In this document: piece after piece, positions 1 through 9,106 of the stretch
Layout of the letters: each line of letters starts with the position of its first letter
Position numbering within the stretch: the first letter of the stretch is position 1
From: JAPHTQ01 sp050295975
GTDB lineage: Bacteria > Pseudomonadota > Gammaproteobacteria > Thiohalomonadales > Thiohalomonadaceae
NCBI GenBank assembly: GCA_050295975.1
Contig: JBNKQR010000002.1
Location: 1-64,000, forward strand
DNA: 64,000 nt
Direction: 5' to 3'
Program-made: the position numbers and the translations under genes
Notes under the pieces: model-generated
Told to the model about the DNA's origin: nothing
The model's input: only the letters and a program-made list of their open reading frames with translations
Databases searched by the model: none

Positions 1-755
1 GAGCCAGGGATGGCGAAGACCTCTCTCCCCTGCTCCGCCGCGTAGCGGGCGGTGATCAGAGAACCACTGCGCAGTGCCGCCTCAACCACCAGTGTACCCA
101 GTGAGAAACCACTAATGATGCGGTTGCGCCGCGGGAAGTTGGCCGGACGGGGCTCGGTTCCGGGCGGATATTCGGAGAGCAGCACCCCACCCTGTTCGAC
201 GATGGCGTGGGCCAGCTCCCGATTTTTTGCCGGGTAGACCCGATCAAGACCGGTACCGAACACCGCCACGGTCTGCCCACCGCCATCCAGCGCACCCTGA
301 TGGCTCGCCGCATCGATGCCCAGCGCCAGCCCGCTGGTGATAGTCATTCCTGCACTGGCCAGTGTCCTGGCAAAATCCCTGGCCGTCTCGCGTCCTACCA
401 CACTAGGATTGCGGCTACCAACCATGGCCAATTGTGGATTTTGCAGCGGTGCCGGATCACCACGTACGAACAACAGGGGTGGTGCATCATGGATCTCTTT
501 CAATAACTCTGGGTACAACGGATCGTCAATGGGGAGGATTTGGCAGCCATCCTGCTCGGCCCAGGCCAGACATTCATCGACCCCGGACCAGTCTGGGTCG
601 CGCAGATAGCTTCGGAATTTACCGCCGGGAGGGGATTCGAACAGGGCAAAAATATCGCCAGCCTGCTCCAGCAGTTCGCGAAACTGAACAGGGCCGACAC
701 CGGGGGCCAGCAACAGGGCCAGCCAGTAACGCAGTCTCTCTTTCTGATCCATCAT
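1..755 (-). CDS. dprA: DNA processing protein DprA (3' part cut by window edge)
   Basis: Reading the minus strand from an ATG at 755 gives an open frame to the window edge, about 251 residues of DprA/Smf. DprA loads RecA on incoming single-stranded DNA during natural transformation. Visible Rossmann-fold signatures are MVGSRNPSVVGRETA, the SGLALGIDAASHQGAL segment, FGTGLDRVYPAKN and the FPRRNRIISG motif; the start (DQKERLRYWLALLLAPGVG) matches the usual helical N-terminal domain. A second ATG at 752 is an equally possible start. The LysM gene ends just upstream in the same direction, so the two are probably co-transcribed, as is common in gammaproteobacteria. The C-terminal winged-helix part is outside the window. 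Confidence 0.95.
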   Translation of the reverse strand, partial: MMDQKERLRYWLALLLAPGVGPVQFRELLEQAGDIFALFESPPGGKFRSYLRDPDWSGVDECLAWAEQDGCQILPIDDPLYPELLKEIHDAPPLLFVRGDPAPLQNPQLAMVGSRNPSVVGRETARDFARTLASAGMTITSGLALGIDAASHQGALDGGGQTVAVFGTGLDRVYPAKNRELAHAIVEQGGVLLSEYPPGTEPRPANFPRRNRIISGFSLGTLVVEAALRSGSLITARYAAEQGREVFAIPG

Positions 756-797
756 ATTCAAAACAAAGCGGCCGCATCCTGCGACCGCCTTCAGTTT

Positions 798-1964
798 TTA
801 GGGGTTGGTAACGGTATCTAGTGTATGAATCGGTCTCTCTGCATTGACGATCAGACCGTAGCTTACCCGCTCGAAGACACGAAATACCATTAGCGTACCT
901 GCCTGTAGATCGGGGAGCTGAACATCCCCCCCATCCACCGTATCATCAACCTCGGCACCGGCCTGCATTACAGCTAGGACGTGACCCGGCTCAATGTCTT
1001 CCTGCCGACCCAGATTCAGTACCACCACCTGGTATTGACCGATATTGGCTACACCATCCACAACCGAAATGATTGTTCCCTTCACAGGTTTCGTAGGTGG
1101 TCGTGGCATGTAGCGGAAGGGCAGGGCATTCTCTGTCTTGGGTACCAGACGATCACCACGCATGATCTCCCGGTTTGACCTGATAATCATCATGGTGGCG
1201 GGATCACCCATTTTTTTCAGACGTGCATCGCCGAGATAGACACCTTCATACCCCAGCACATCATCGGTTTCAGGATCCACGTATTCCTGACCGGTGCGTA
1301 ACAGGACGTACTCCGAGGCCTGCTTACCCATCTCTATACCACGGGCATAGAAGGCATTGCCGCCGCCACCGAGCAGGCGCTTATCTGTATAGGACACTAC
1401 GTAGGGCATCGCGTCCAGTTCATCCTCGGTCACCACCTGTGGACGAGAGAGGTACTGGCGAATTTTATCTAACGGAATGGTGGGGATGGCGGAGTCCAGT
1501 GATGACTCACGGACTGCCGGACTGTACTTTACTACCGGGAAGCCGGTGCGAGGCAAATCCTGCTTCGGTTGGGGTTGCGGTTTTGCTGTCGGACGTTCAA
1601 CCTTCATCATCGGCTTGCCGTCAACAAAATAGAGGGTCAACACATCACCGGGATAGATAAGATGTGGATTACTCACCTGCGGGTTGACTTGCCACAGCTC
1701 TGGCCACATCCAGGGATCCTTGAGGAAACGTGAGGAGATGTCCCACAGCGTATCACCCTTGACCACGGTATAACTCTGCGGATAGTCGGGGCGAAGCATG
1801 ACCACCGGTTCTGGCTTGGCCTCAACCACCGGTTCAACCTCAACGGGCTGTGCAGGCGCAGGAGCCATCTCGGGCTCAGAGGCGCATCCGGCAAGCAGGG
1901 CGAGCATCACGATCGCCAAAATAGCGGTAATATTGCGGGCGGGATGAAGCGGTGTCATTGCCAT
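798..1964 (-). CDS. LysM-domain lipoprotein
   Basis: 388 residues. The N-terminus is a lipoprotein signal (hydrophobic run ending LLAGCASEP, lipobox LAGC), followed by a Pro/Glu/Val-rich linker. A LysM peptidoglycan-binding domain lies at about residues 64-110 (YTVVKGDTLWDISSRFL, then WPELWQVNP and LIYPGDVLTL). The remaining 270 residues resemble the conserved C-terminal region of LysM proteins found next to dprA. It is probably an outer-membrane-anchored envelope protein that binds peptidoglycan. ATG at 1964 or 1958 could start it. It is divergent from def: the 146 bases between 1964 and 2111 must hold promoters for both directions, but I could not assign clear -35/-10 boxes. Confidence 0.85.
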   Translation of the reverse strand: MAMTPLHPARNITAILAIVMLALLAGCASEPEMAPAPAQPVEVEPVVEAKPEPVVMLRPDYPQSYTVVKGDTLWDISSRFLKDPWMWPELWQVNPQVSNPHLIYPGDVLTLYFVDGKPMMKVERPTAKPQPQPKQDLPRTGFPVVKYSPAVRESSLDSAIPTIPLDKIRQYLSRPQVVTEDELDAMPYVVSYTDKRLLGGGGNAFYARGIEMGKQASEYVLLRTGQEYVDPETDDVLGYEGVYLGDARLKKMGDPATMMIIRSNREIMRGDRLVPKTENALPFRYMPRPPTKPVKGTIISVVDGVANIGQYQVVVLNLGRQEDIEPGHVLAVMQAGAEVDDTVDGGDVQLPDLQAGTLMVFRVFERVSYGLIVNAERPIHTLDTVTNP

Positions 1965-2110
1965 GGGCTTCCCTTTGTCTCAGCGATTCTGGCGAGTTTA
2001 GCGAATTATTCTCCCCTCTCAAAGGGGTGCGATTAAGGTAGAGTTTCCAGTATGATCATTACTTTAGCAACAAAAGCTGTGTTTCTACTAGAGCTTTTTA
2101 CGGAATTACC

Positions 2111-2614
2111 ATGGCCCTACTGACAATTTTGCATTATCCAGACGAACGTCTTCGTACCGTCGCCAAGCCGGTGGAGCAGGTCGACGATGCACTGCGCGCA
2201 TTTATCGACGACATGTTTCAGACCATGTACGAAGCGCCGGGGATCGGTCTGGCTGCTACCCAGGTCGACTTTCACCAGCGCCTGGTGGTCATCGACGTCT
2301 CTGAAGGGAGGGATCAGCCCTTGGTACTAATCAATCCAGAAATCATTGAAAAACAAGGGGTTGAACAGACCGACGAGGGTTGTCTATCGGTTCCCGGCAT
2401 CTACGAAACCGTTGAAAGGGCAGAGTGGATCAAGGTGCGCGCCCTGGATCGAAACAGCGAACCCTTTGAGCTGGAGACCGATGGTCTATTGGCCGTCTGC
2501 ATCCAGCACGAACTGGATCACCTTGAGGGTAAACTGTTCGTCGACTACCTCTCCATCCTCAAACGCTCACGCATCAAAAAGAAGCTGGAAAAACAGCTGC
2601 GCCAGACAATGTAG
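2111..2614 (+). CDS. def: Peptide deformylase
   Basis: 167 residues, the normal length for a type 1 bacterial deformylase. The enzyme removes the formyl group from the N-terminal methionine of new proteins using a bound metal ion. All three signature motifs are intact: GIGLAATQ (about residues 45-52), EGCLSVPG (metal-ligand Cys at about 92) and QHELDHLEG (two His ligands and catalytic Glu, about 133-141). It is followed after 26 bases by fmt, the enzyme that adds the formyl group to initiator tRNA, the classic def-fmt-rsmB order. Confidence 0.97.
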   Translation: MALLTILHYPDERLRTVAKPVEQVDDALRAFIDDMFQTMYEAPGIGLAATQVDFHQRLVVIDVSEGRDQPLVLINPEIIEKQGVEQTDEGCLSVPGIYETVERAEWIKVRALDRNSEPFELETDGLLAVCIQHELDHLEGKLFVDYLSILKRSRIKKKLEKQLRQTM

Positions 2615-2640
2615 CCACCCACTGAGTCGATCCTGAATCC

Positions 2641-3582
2641 ATGCACACACCCCTGAATATCGTTTATGCGGGAACTCCCGAGTTTGCCGCCACTGCCCTC
2701 GCCGCCCTGCTTGAGAGCCGCCATAATGTCATCGCTGTCTATACCCAGCCGGACCGCCCGGCTGGACGCGGTCGTAAACTCACCGCAAGTCCGGTTAAGG
2801 CGCTAGCGCTCGAACACGGTATTGAAGTCCATCAGCCTGAGAGCCTGAAGGATCCAGTCGAGCAGGAGAAACTGGCGGCGCTCAAGCCTGATCTGATGAT
2901 TGTCGCCGCCTATGGTCTGCTGCTCCCTGCCGCGGTGCTCGACACGCCACGCCTCGGCTGCCTCAATATCCACGCCTCACTCTTGCCACGCTGGCGCGGT
3001 GCAGCGCCGATCCAGCGCGCCATTCTTGCAGGTGACGCGGAGACCGGAATCACCATCATGCAGATGGATGTGGGTCTGGATACCGGTGACATGCTCTACA
3101 AAGTGACCACGCCTATTGAGGCCGATGACACCGCCCAAACACTGCACGACCGTCTGGCAGGACTCGGCGCCCAGGCCATCGTCGAAGCCCTGGACGCACT
3201 TCAGGCGGGGAGCCTGAAGGCTGAAAAACAGGACGACACCCAGGCCAACTACGCGAAGAAACTCTATAAGGAAGAGGCGCAGATTAACTGGCAAAAGCCG
3301 GCGCTTGAGATCGCCAGGCAGGTCGCCGCCTTCAATCCCTGGCCGGTGGCACAGAGTAAAAATGGCGAGGAGGTACTGCGTATCTGGAATGCGCTGGCAC
3401 TTGAGGATCAGAGCAGGCAAACACCGGGCAGCGTCGTGAACAGTGACAAACGGGGGATCGACGTCGCCTGTGGAGAAGGTGTACTACGCATCACCCGCCT
3501 GCAACGCCCCGGAGGCAAGCCCCAGAGCGCCGCCGAATATCTCAACGCCCACAAATTAGACGGAGCCACTCTGGGTGGCTAA
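2641..3582 (+). CDS. fmt: Methionyl-tRNA formyltransferase
   Basis: 313 residues. Transfers formyl from 10-formyl-tetrahydrofolate to Met-tRNA(fMet). The N-terminal Rossmann-type domain starts NIVYAGTPEFAATAL; the substrate-binding loop QPDRPAGRGRKL and the catalytic segment LNIHASLLPRWRGAAPIQ are present, with the OB-fold C-terminal domain following. It sits 26 bases after def, and its last 8 bases overlap the start of rsmB, suggesting translational coupling. Confidence 0.97.
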   Translation: MHTPLNIVYAGTPEFAATALAALLESRHNVIAVYTQPDRPAGRGRKLTASPVKALALEHGIEVHQPESLKDPVEQEKLAALKPDLMIVAAYGLLLPAAVLDTPRLGCLNIHASLLPRWRGAAPIQRAILAGDAETGITIMQMDVGLDTGDMLYKVTTPIEADDTAQTLHDRLAGLGAQAIVEALDALQAGSLKAEKQDDTQANYAKKLYKEEAQINWQKPALEIARQVAAFNPWPVAQSKNGEEVLRIWNALALEDQSRQTPGSVVNSDKRGIDVACGEGVLRITRLQRPGGKPQSAAEYLNAHKLDGATLGG

Positions 3583-4888
3583 ACCTCACGCCAACCCACG
3601 GGCGGTCGCGGTATCGATCCTGAGCCGCGTTGCCCATGAGGGCCAATCCCTCTCCACCCTCATTCCCGCCAATCTTGAGTCGCTACCCACTGAACGGCGA
3701 CCTCTGGCTCAGGAACTCTGCTACGGCACCCTGCGCTGGTGGCCACGGCTGGAGTGGTTACTGCATCGTCTGCTGGACAAGCCTCTCAAGGCGAAGGAGA
3801 CAGAGATCCACGCCCTGCTACTGCTCGGTCTCTATCAGCTCAGTTACATGGATATCCCGCCCCACGCCGCTGTTTCGGAGACGGTAGCGGTCACCGGACT
3901 GCTGAAGAAAAAAGAGTGGGCCCGAGGGCTGGTCAACGCAGTACTACGACGCTTCCTTCGCGAACGTGACGAACTGGAACACGCTCTGGCAGCGGACGAA
4001 GCCGCCGCCAATGCTCACCCGGCATGGCTGCTCACCGCGCTGCAACAGGGATGGCCGCAACAGTGGCCTGCTATCGTTGCTGCCAATAACGCCCGTCCAC
4101 CGATGACCCTGCGGGTCAATCGCAGCCGTCAGGACCGAGACAGCTACCTGGCCCTGCTCACTGAAGTTGGCATCGACGCCCACCCTTCAGCACACGCCCC
4201 GGACGCCCTGACCCTGGAACGACCCGTCGCCGTGGAACAGCTACCCGGCTTTGCCGACGGACTAGCCTCAGTGCAGGATACCGCAGCCCAGCTCGCCGCG
4301 CCTCTGCTCGATGCCAAACCGGGGATGCGGGTACTCGATGCCTGTGCCGCCCCGGGAGGTAAGACCGGACACCTGCTGGAGCTCAACCCTGAACTAGACC
4401 TCTACGCTCTCGATATCGAAGAGCGGCGACTGGAGCGGGTAGCGGAGAACCTCGCCCGTCTGGGCGTTGAGGCCAAACTACTGACCGCCGATGCCGCCGA
4501 ACCCGACGCCTGGTGGGATGGTCAACCCTTCGACCGTATCCTGCTCGACGCCCCCTGTTCCGCCAGCGGCGTGATCCGTCGCCACCCGGATATCAAGCTA
4601 CTGCGCCGCGCCGAAGATATCGATCAACTGGTGGAGCTACAGGGGACAATCCTTAATGCGTTGTGGCCGTTGCTACGTCCGGGCGGTATCCTTGTCTATG
4701 CCACCTGCTCGGTACTGCCCCGAGAGAACAGTGAGCAGCTTGCAAACTTCTTTGCGAAACAGGAAGATGCAGTGAATCTCCCGCTTGAAACGAATTGGGG
4801 CCAGGCAATGGTAATCGGGCGCCAGCTTTTGCCCGGCCAGGATGGAATGGATGGGTTTTACTACGCATGCATCGGCAAGCAACGTTAG
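3575..4888 (+). CDS. rsmB: 16S rRNA (cytosine-967-C5)-methyltransferase RsmB
   Basis: 437 residues with a GTG start inside the end of fmt. The N-terminal NusB-like RNA-binding domain (residues 1 to about 140; AVSILSRVAHEGQSLS) is followed by the SAM-dependent methyltransferase domain. The SAM loop LDACAAPGGKTGHLL, the catalytic LDAPCSASGVIRRHPD (first Cys) and YATCSVLPRENSEQ (second, nucleophilic Cys) are all intact. It methylates C967 of 16S rRNA. The downstream DUF4390 frame begins within its last 47 bases. Confidence 0.95.
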   Translation: MAKPHANPRAVAVSILSRVAHEGQSLSTLIPANLESLPTERRPLAQELCYGTLRWWPRLEWLLHRLLDKPLKAKETEIHALLLLGLYQLSYMDIPPHAAVSETVAVTGLLKKKEWARGLVNAVLRRFLRERDELEHALAADEAAANAHPAWLLTALQQGWPQQWPAIVAANNARPPMTLRVNRSRQDRDSYLALLTEVGIDAHPSAHAPDALTLERPVAVEQLPGFADGLASVQDTAAQLAAPLLDAKPGMRVLDACAAPGGKTGHLLELNPELDLYALDIEERRLERVAENLARLGVEAKLLTADAAEPDAWWDGQPFDRILLDAPCSASGVIRRHPDIKLLRRAEDIDQLVELQGTILNALWPLLRPGGILVYATCSVLPRENSEQLANFFAKQEDAVNLPLETNWGQAMVIGRQLLPGQDGMDGFYYACIGKQR

Positions 4889-5456
4889 CAGGGTCTCTGG
4901 GGTAACACTCCGCGGACTGAGTCTGCTCGCTGCACTGCTGCTCGCTGTCCCTGCCCCTGCCTGGGCCGACGGTTTCGTGATCAACGCCATCAACACCCGC
5001 CTGCAGGAAAACGTCTACCAGCTCAGCGCCCACATTGAGTTTCACCCCACCGAAGAGGTACTCGAGGCGCTGAAGAATGGTGTACCAATCCCGGTACTGG
5101 TGGAGATCGAAATCCAGCGCAAACGTAAGTGGTGGGTCGACGAGGATATGGCTGCACTGCAACAGCGTTACCGTTTGCAATATCACGCCCTCTCCCATCA
5201 GTACCTGCTACAAAATGCCAACAGCGGCGCCTTCTACTCCTTTCATACCCTCGACAGTGCCCTCTATGCCCTGGGTCGGCTGCAGGACCTGCCCCTGCTG
5301 GATAAGCAGCTGATCCTGCCGGGACAACACTACGAGGTTCTACTCCACGCGGAACTGGAGATCGAGGCACTGCCCTCGCCACTCCGTCCACTGGCCTATA
5401 TCACCCCCGCCTGGCGGCTCGACAGTGACTGGTACACATGGTCACTGAAACCCTGA
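4842..5456 (+). CDS. DUF4390 protein with signal peptide
   Basis: 204 residues. The N-terminus carries an export signal (hydrophobic LSLLAALLLAVPAPAWA), then a short beta-rich domain typical of the DUF4390 family, which is regularly found between rsmB and ntrY in beta- and gammaproteobacteria. Function unknown. ATG at 4842 or 4851 lies inside rsmB; the 3' end overlaps the start of ntrY by 19 bases, so it is translated within the same operon. Conserved linkage suggests a role near the NtrY sensor, for example a periplasmic accessory protein, but this is inference. Confidence 0.75.
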   Translation: MEWMGFTTHASASNVSRVSGVTLRGLSLLAALLLAVPAPAWADGFVINAINTRLQENVYQLSAHIEFHPTEEVLEALKNGVPIPVLVEIEIQRKRKWWVDEDMAALQQRYRLQYHALSHQYLLQNANSGAFYSFHTLDSALYALGRLQDLPLLDKQLILPGQHYEVLLHAELEIEALPSPLRPLAYITPAWRLDSDWYTWSLKP

Positions 5457-7669
5457 GGCGTCTGACATCGGGGCGCAAACCGGTCGCCCTGTTGTTCGTG
5501 CTACTGCTGACCTCCCTGTCGCTAATGAGTGCGGCAACCCAGAACTCGGCCATGTTCGGCCAGCTCTACTCGCTACTGCTGGCGATCAACGTGCTGGCAC
5601 TGCTGTTGCTGCTGGCGTTGATTGGTCGTCATCTGATCTCACTCATCCGCCGCTATCGCGACCATGAGCCGGGCTCACGTCTTACGGTACGTCTTGTGAT
5701 TATGTTTGTGGTGCTGTCGGTGGCACCGATCTCGGTGCTCTACTACTTCTCACTTCAATTCCTTAATCGCGGCATCGATAGCTGGTTCGATCTGCGGGTA
5801 GAGCAGGCGCTGGAGGATTCTCTGGAACTGGGACGTACCGCGCTCGATAGTCGTCTGCGCGAACTGCTACGCCAGACCCGATTGCAGGTGAGTGACATGG
5901 CCCAGGAGCCAGATGCCATTGCGGCACTGAAGATCCACGAAATGCGTCAGCAGGCCGAGGCACTGGAGCTCACCCTGCTCACCTTCAACGGCAAGATCAT
6001 TACCAGCAGCACCGCTGATCCGGCCAGTGTAGTCCCCACCCTGCCCAATTCAGCAATCCTGCAGCAACTACGCACCGGCCTCGACTATGCCGCGCTGGAA
6101 CCGATCCGCAATCGCGGCCTCAACATGCGCATCGTTATGCTGGTCCCCAACCCGGACCCGCTGGGTGACCCACGTCTGTTACACGCCCTCTACTCGGTAC
6201 CGGAGCGACTCGACACCCTGGCCAACAGCGTGCAGGCCGCCTTCACCCAGTACAAGGAGCTGGCCTTCCTGCGCAAGCCTCTCAAATACAGCTTCATTCT
6301 CACCCTGTCGCTGGTACTACTACTCAGTATGCTGGCGGCGGTGTGGGCCGCCTTCTTCTCCGCACGACGGCTGGTGGCGCCGATCAGCGATCTGGCCGAA
6401 GGTACCCGTGCAGTCGCCGCCGGCAACTACGACAAGCGCCTACCGCTGCCTGGCAAGGATGAACTGGGCTTCCTGGTACGCTCCTTTAACGACATGACCC
6501 GGCGTATCGCCCGTGCCAGTGAAGAGGCTAGCTCCAGCCAGCAAAAGGCGGAGGAGCAGCGCGCCCACCTGGAAGCAATACTCGCCTGCCTCTCCTCCGG
6601 GGTACTGACCCTGGACGAAAACGGTGTGATGCATACCAGCAACAGTGCCGCCTCGCAGATCCTCGGTATCGAGCTTGAGACCAATCCTGATCTGAGCCTG
6701 GTACAGCTCGTCGACCTGCATCCACAACTGGAACCACTGGCTGAAACCATCGGCCACCAGCTCGGCAAAGAGAGCGGTACCTGGCAGGCGGAGGTAATCC
6801 TGTTCGGCCCTAACGGGCGACAGGTGCTGATCTGCCGAGGCTCTCCACTACGTGGCGAAGAGGGACAGGGGTCGGAACACGTGATCGTGTTTGACGACGT
6901 CACCACTCTGATCCAGGCACAACGCGATGCGGCCTGGGGTGAGGTGGCACGACGCCTGGCCCATGAGATCAAAAACCCGCTCACCCCTATCCAGCTCTCC
7001 GCCGAACGTTTGCGCCATAAGTACCTCGGCACCATGGCAGCGGAGGATGCAGAGATTCTGGATCGCTCTACCCACACCATTGTGCAACAGGTGGAGAGCA
7101 TGCAGGAGATGGTCAAGGCCTTCTCTGACTATGCCCGCCCACCCAAGCTACAACTGAAATCGGTGGAGTTGGTACAACTTGTCAACGAGGTGCTGGATCT
7201 CTATCGCGGCGATGAACGCATTGTGATCCAGCTTGATTCTGAACCTGAACTGCCGCTCATCGACGCAGACGTAGGCCGACTGCGACAACTGCTACACAAC
7301 ATGGTGAAAAACGCACTCGAGGCTGGCGATGCAACCCAGCCCATTCAACTGCGTGTTACCATAAGCGACATACATAAAAAGAGCGCACATTTCGTGGAGT
7401 TGTGTTTCCACGATGATGGACCCGGTTTCCCCGAGCCGATCCTGAATCGCCTGTTCGAACCCTACGTCACCACCAAGCCCAAGGGCACAGGTTTGGGTCT
7501 GGCGGTGGTGAAAAAGATCGTCGAAGAACACGGCGGCATTCTCTGGGCGGAAAACGCCGACGGTGGCGGCGCAACCATCACCCTGCGTCTGCCAGTGGAT
7601 GCGGGGCAACACCTCAATGTTAAAAATGGCGCTGCAACACCAAACAAAAAGAAGAGCATACAGCCATGA
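5438..7669 (+). CDS. ntrY: NtrY-type sensor histidine kinase
   Basis: 743 residues. Two N-terminal membrane segments (about 17-35 and 43-67) are followed by another near 85-105, an extracytoplasmic region and a further segment near 285-310. HAMP (RLVAPISDLAEGTRAVAAG) lies around 310-360, then a PAS domain at 380-480. The HisKA box is LAHEIKNPLTPIQLSAERL with the phospho-His near residue 509, and the ATPase domain has DDGPGFP and GTGLGLAVVKKI. It is the membrane sensor of the NtrYX pair, linked in other bacteria to nitrogen metabolism, respiration and envelope state. It overlaps ntrX by 4 bases, so the two are coupled. Confidence 0.92.
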   Translation: MVTETLRRLTSGRKPVALLFVLLLTSLSLMSAATQNSAMFGQLYSLLLAINVLALLLLLALIGRHLISLIRRYRDHEPGSRLTVRLVIMFVVLSVAPISVLYYFSLQFLNRGIDSWFDLRVEQALEDSLELGRTALDSRLRELLRQTRLQVSDMAQEPDAIAALKIHEMRQQAEALELTLLTFNGKIITSSTADPASVVPTLPNSAILQQLRTGLDYAALEPIRNRGLNMRIVMLVPNPDPLGDPRLLHALYSVPERLDTLANSVQAAFTQYKELAFLRKPLKYSFILTLSLVLLLSMLAAVWAAFFSARRLVAPISDLAEGTRAVAAGNYDKRLPLPGKDELGFLVRSFNDMTRRIARASEEASSSQQKAEEQRAHLEAILACLSSGVLTLDENGVMHTSNSAASQILGIELETNPDLSLVQLVDLHPQLEPLAETIGHQLGKESGTWQAEVILFGPNGRQVLICRGSPLRGEEGQGSEHVIVFDDVTTLIQAQRDAAWGEVARRLAHEIKNPLTPIQLSAERLRHKYLGTMAAEDAEILDRSTHTIVQQVESMQEMVKAFSDYARPPKLQLKSVELVQLVNEVLDLYRGDERIVIQLDSEPELPLIDADVGRLRQLLHNMVKNALEAGDATQPIQLRVTISDIHKKSAHFVELCFHDDGPGFPEPILNRLFEPYVTTKPKGTGLGLAVVKKIVEEHGGILWAENADGGGATITLRLPVDAGQHLNVKNGAATPNKKKSIQP

Positions 7670-9042
7670 CCAGTTCAGCCCACATCCTGGTCGTCGATGA
7701 CGAACCAGACATTCGCAGCCTGCTCAAGGAGATCCTTGAGGACGAAGGCTATAAGGTTACCACCGCCGAAGATGCAACCCACGCCCGTGAAGCCCGTCGT
7801 GCCCAGCGTCCTGATCTGATCCTGCTCGACATCTGGATGCCCGATGTGGACGGTATCACCCTGCTCAAGGAGTGGAACGCCGAGGAGCCACTGACTCAGC
7901 CGGTGATCATCATGTCCGGCCACGGTACCGTTGAAACAGCGGTAGAAGCGACCCGTCTCGGCGCGTACGACTACATCGAAAAACCACTCTCTCTGGCGAA
8001 ACTTTTACTCACCATCGAACATGCGTTAGAGAGCTTCAATCTATTGCGTGAAAACGTTGGACTGCGCAAGGCGGCACAACCGGTCAGCGAACCGATCGGT
8101 CGCAGCAAACTGATGGAACAGTTGCGCACGGCAGCGCTACAGGTGGCCCAGCACGACACCGCAGTCTTGATTACCGGCGAGAACGGTAGCGGCAAACAGC
8201 TGTTTGCCCGCTATCTACACAACAACAGCAGTCGCCGTCACGCCCCTTTTTATACCTCTGATATCCCGCAACAGCAGAACGGTGATGAGCATCTGATCCG
8301 ACTCTTCGGCCAGGAAGGGGTAGAACCGATACAGTACGGTCTGCTGGAGCAGGCTAACGGCGGTACCCTCTATATTGATGATGTCGCCGACATTGGCCCC
8401 GAATGCCAGAACCGTCTACTGCAATTGCTAAAACACGGTAGCTTCCAACGGGTCAACGGCAAGACACCGGTGCATTCTGATGTTCGCATCATTGCAGCAA
8501 CCCAACACCCGCTGGAGCAGCTGATCCAGCAGCAGCGTTTTCGTGATGATCTCTACTACGAACTCAATGTGGTCTCGCTCTACATTCCTGCTCTGCGCGA
8601 GCATAGTGATGACGTGCTGGATCTGATTACCTGGTACAGTGACTACTTCATTGAAACCGACAAACTTCCCTACCGTACCTTCACCACCGCGGCGCTAAAT
8701 CGCCTACGCCAGCACACCTGGCCGGGAAACGTACGTGAACTGAAGAATCTGGTGCAGCGCCTGTTAATTATCGGCAGCGAGCGGCAGATAGACATCGCCG
8801 AAGTGGAAGAGGCACTTGGCGCACAACACCGTGCCCCAGCCCAGGCCGCTACCATGGCCGCCTTCGAAATGCCGATCCGTCAGGCGCGTGAGCAGTTTGA
8901 ACGCAGCTACTTTGAGGTGCTGATGAGCCGCTACGAAGGCAGCGTTAACAAGGTGGCACAACACGCTGGAATGGAGCGCACCCATCTTTACCGCAAACTG
9001 CGCTCACTCGATATCGATCCGAAAAATTACGGCAGCTCATGA
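7666..9042 (+). CDS. ntrX: NtrX-type response regulator, AAA+ without GAFTGA loop
   Basis: 458 residues. A receiver domain (residues 1-125) has phospho-acceptor Asp in LLDIWMPD. An AAA+ domain follows (Walker A GENGSGKQ near 173-180, then LEQANGGTLYIDDVADI), and a Fis-type HTH ends the protein (VNKVAQHAGMERTHLYRKL). The sigma-54-contacting GAFTGA motif expected after the LFG segment is absent; the sequence reads LFGQEGVEPIQYGLLEQ. Walker B has Asp-Asp where Asp-Glu is usual. NtrX proteins lacking GAFTGA are known, so this one probably regulates without activating sigma-54. It overlaps ntrY by 4 bases. Confidence 0.9.
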   Translation: MTSSAHILVVDDEPDIRSLLKEILEDEGYKVTTAEDATHAREARRAQRPDLILLDIWMPDVDGITLLKEWNAEEPLTQPVIIMSGHGTVETAVEATRLGAYDYIEKPLSLAKLLLTIEHALESFNLLRENVGLRKAAQPVSEPIGRSKLMEQLRTAALQVAQHDTAVLITGENGSGKQLFARYLHNNSSRRHAPFYTSDIPQQQNGDEHLIRLFGQEGVEPIQYGLLEQANGGTLYIDDVADIGPECQNRLLQLLKHGSFQRVNGKTPVHSDVRIIAATQHPLEQLIQQQRFRDDLYYELNVVSLYIPALREHSDDVLDLITWYSDYFIETDKLPYRTFTTAALNRLRQHTWPGNVRELKNLVQRLLIIGSERQIDIAEVEEALGAQHRAPAQAATMAAFEMPIRQAREQFERSYFEVLMSRYEGSVNKVAQHAGMERTHLYRKLRSLDIDPKNYGSS

Positions 9043-9106
9043 CGCCGCCACGGTTGCAGGCTAGAATTGGCGCACCCTTGGCGACCAACGAAAGATAGAT
9101 GGTGCT

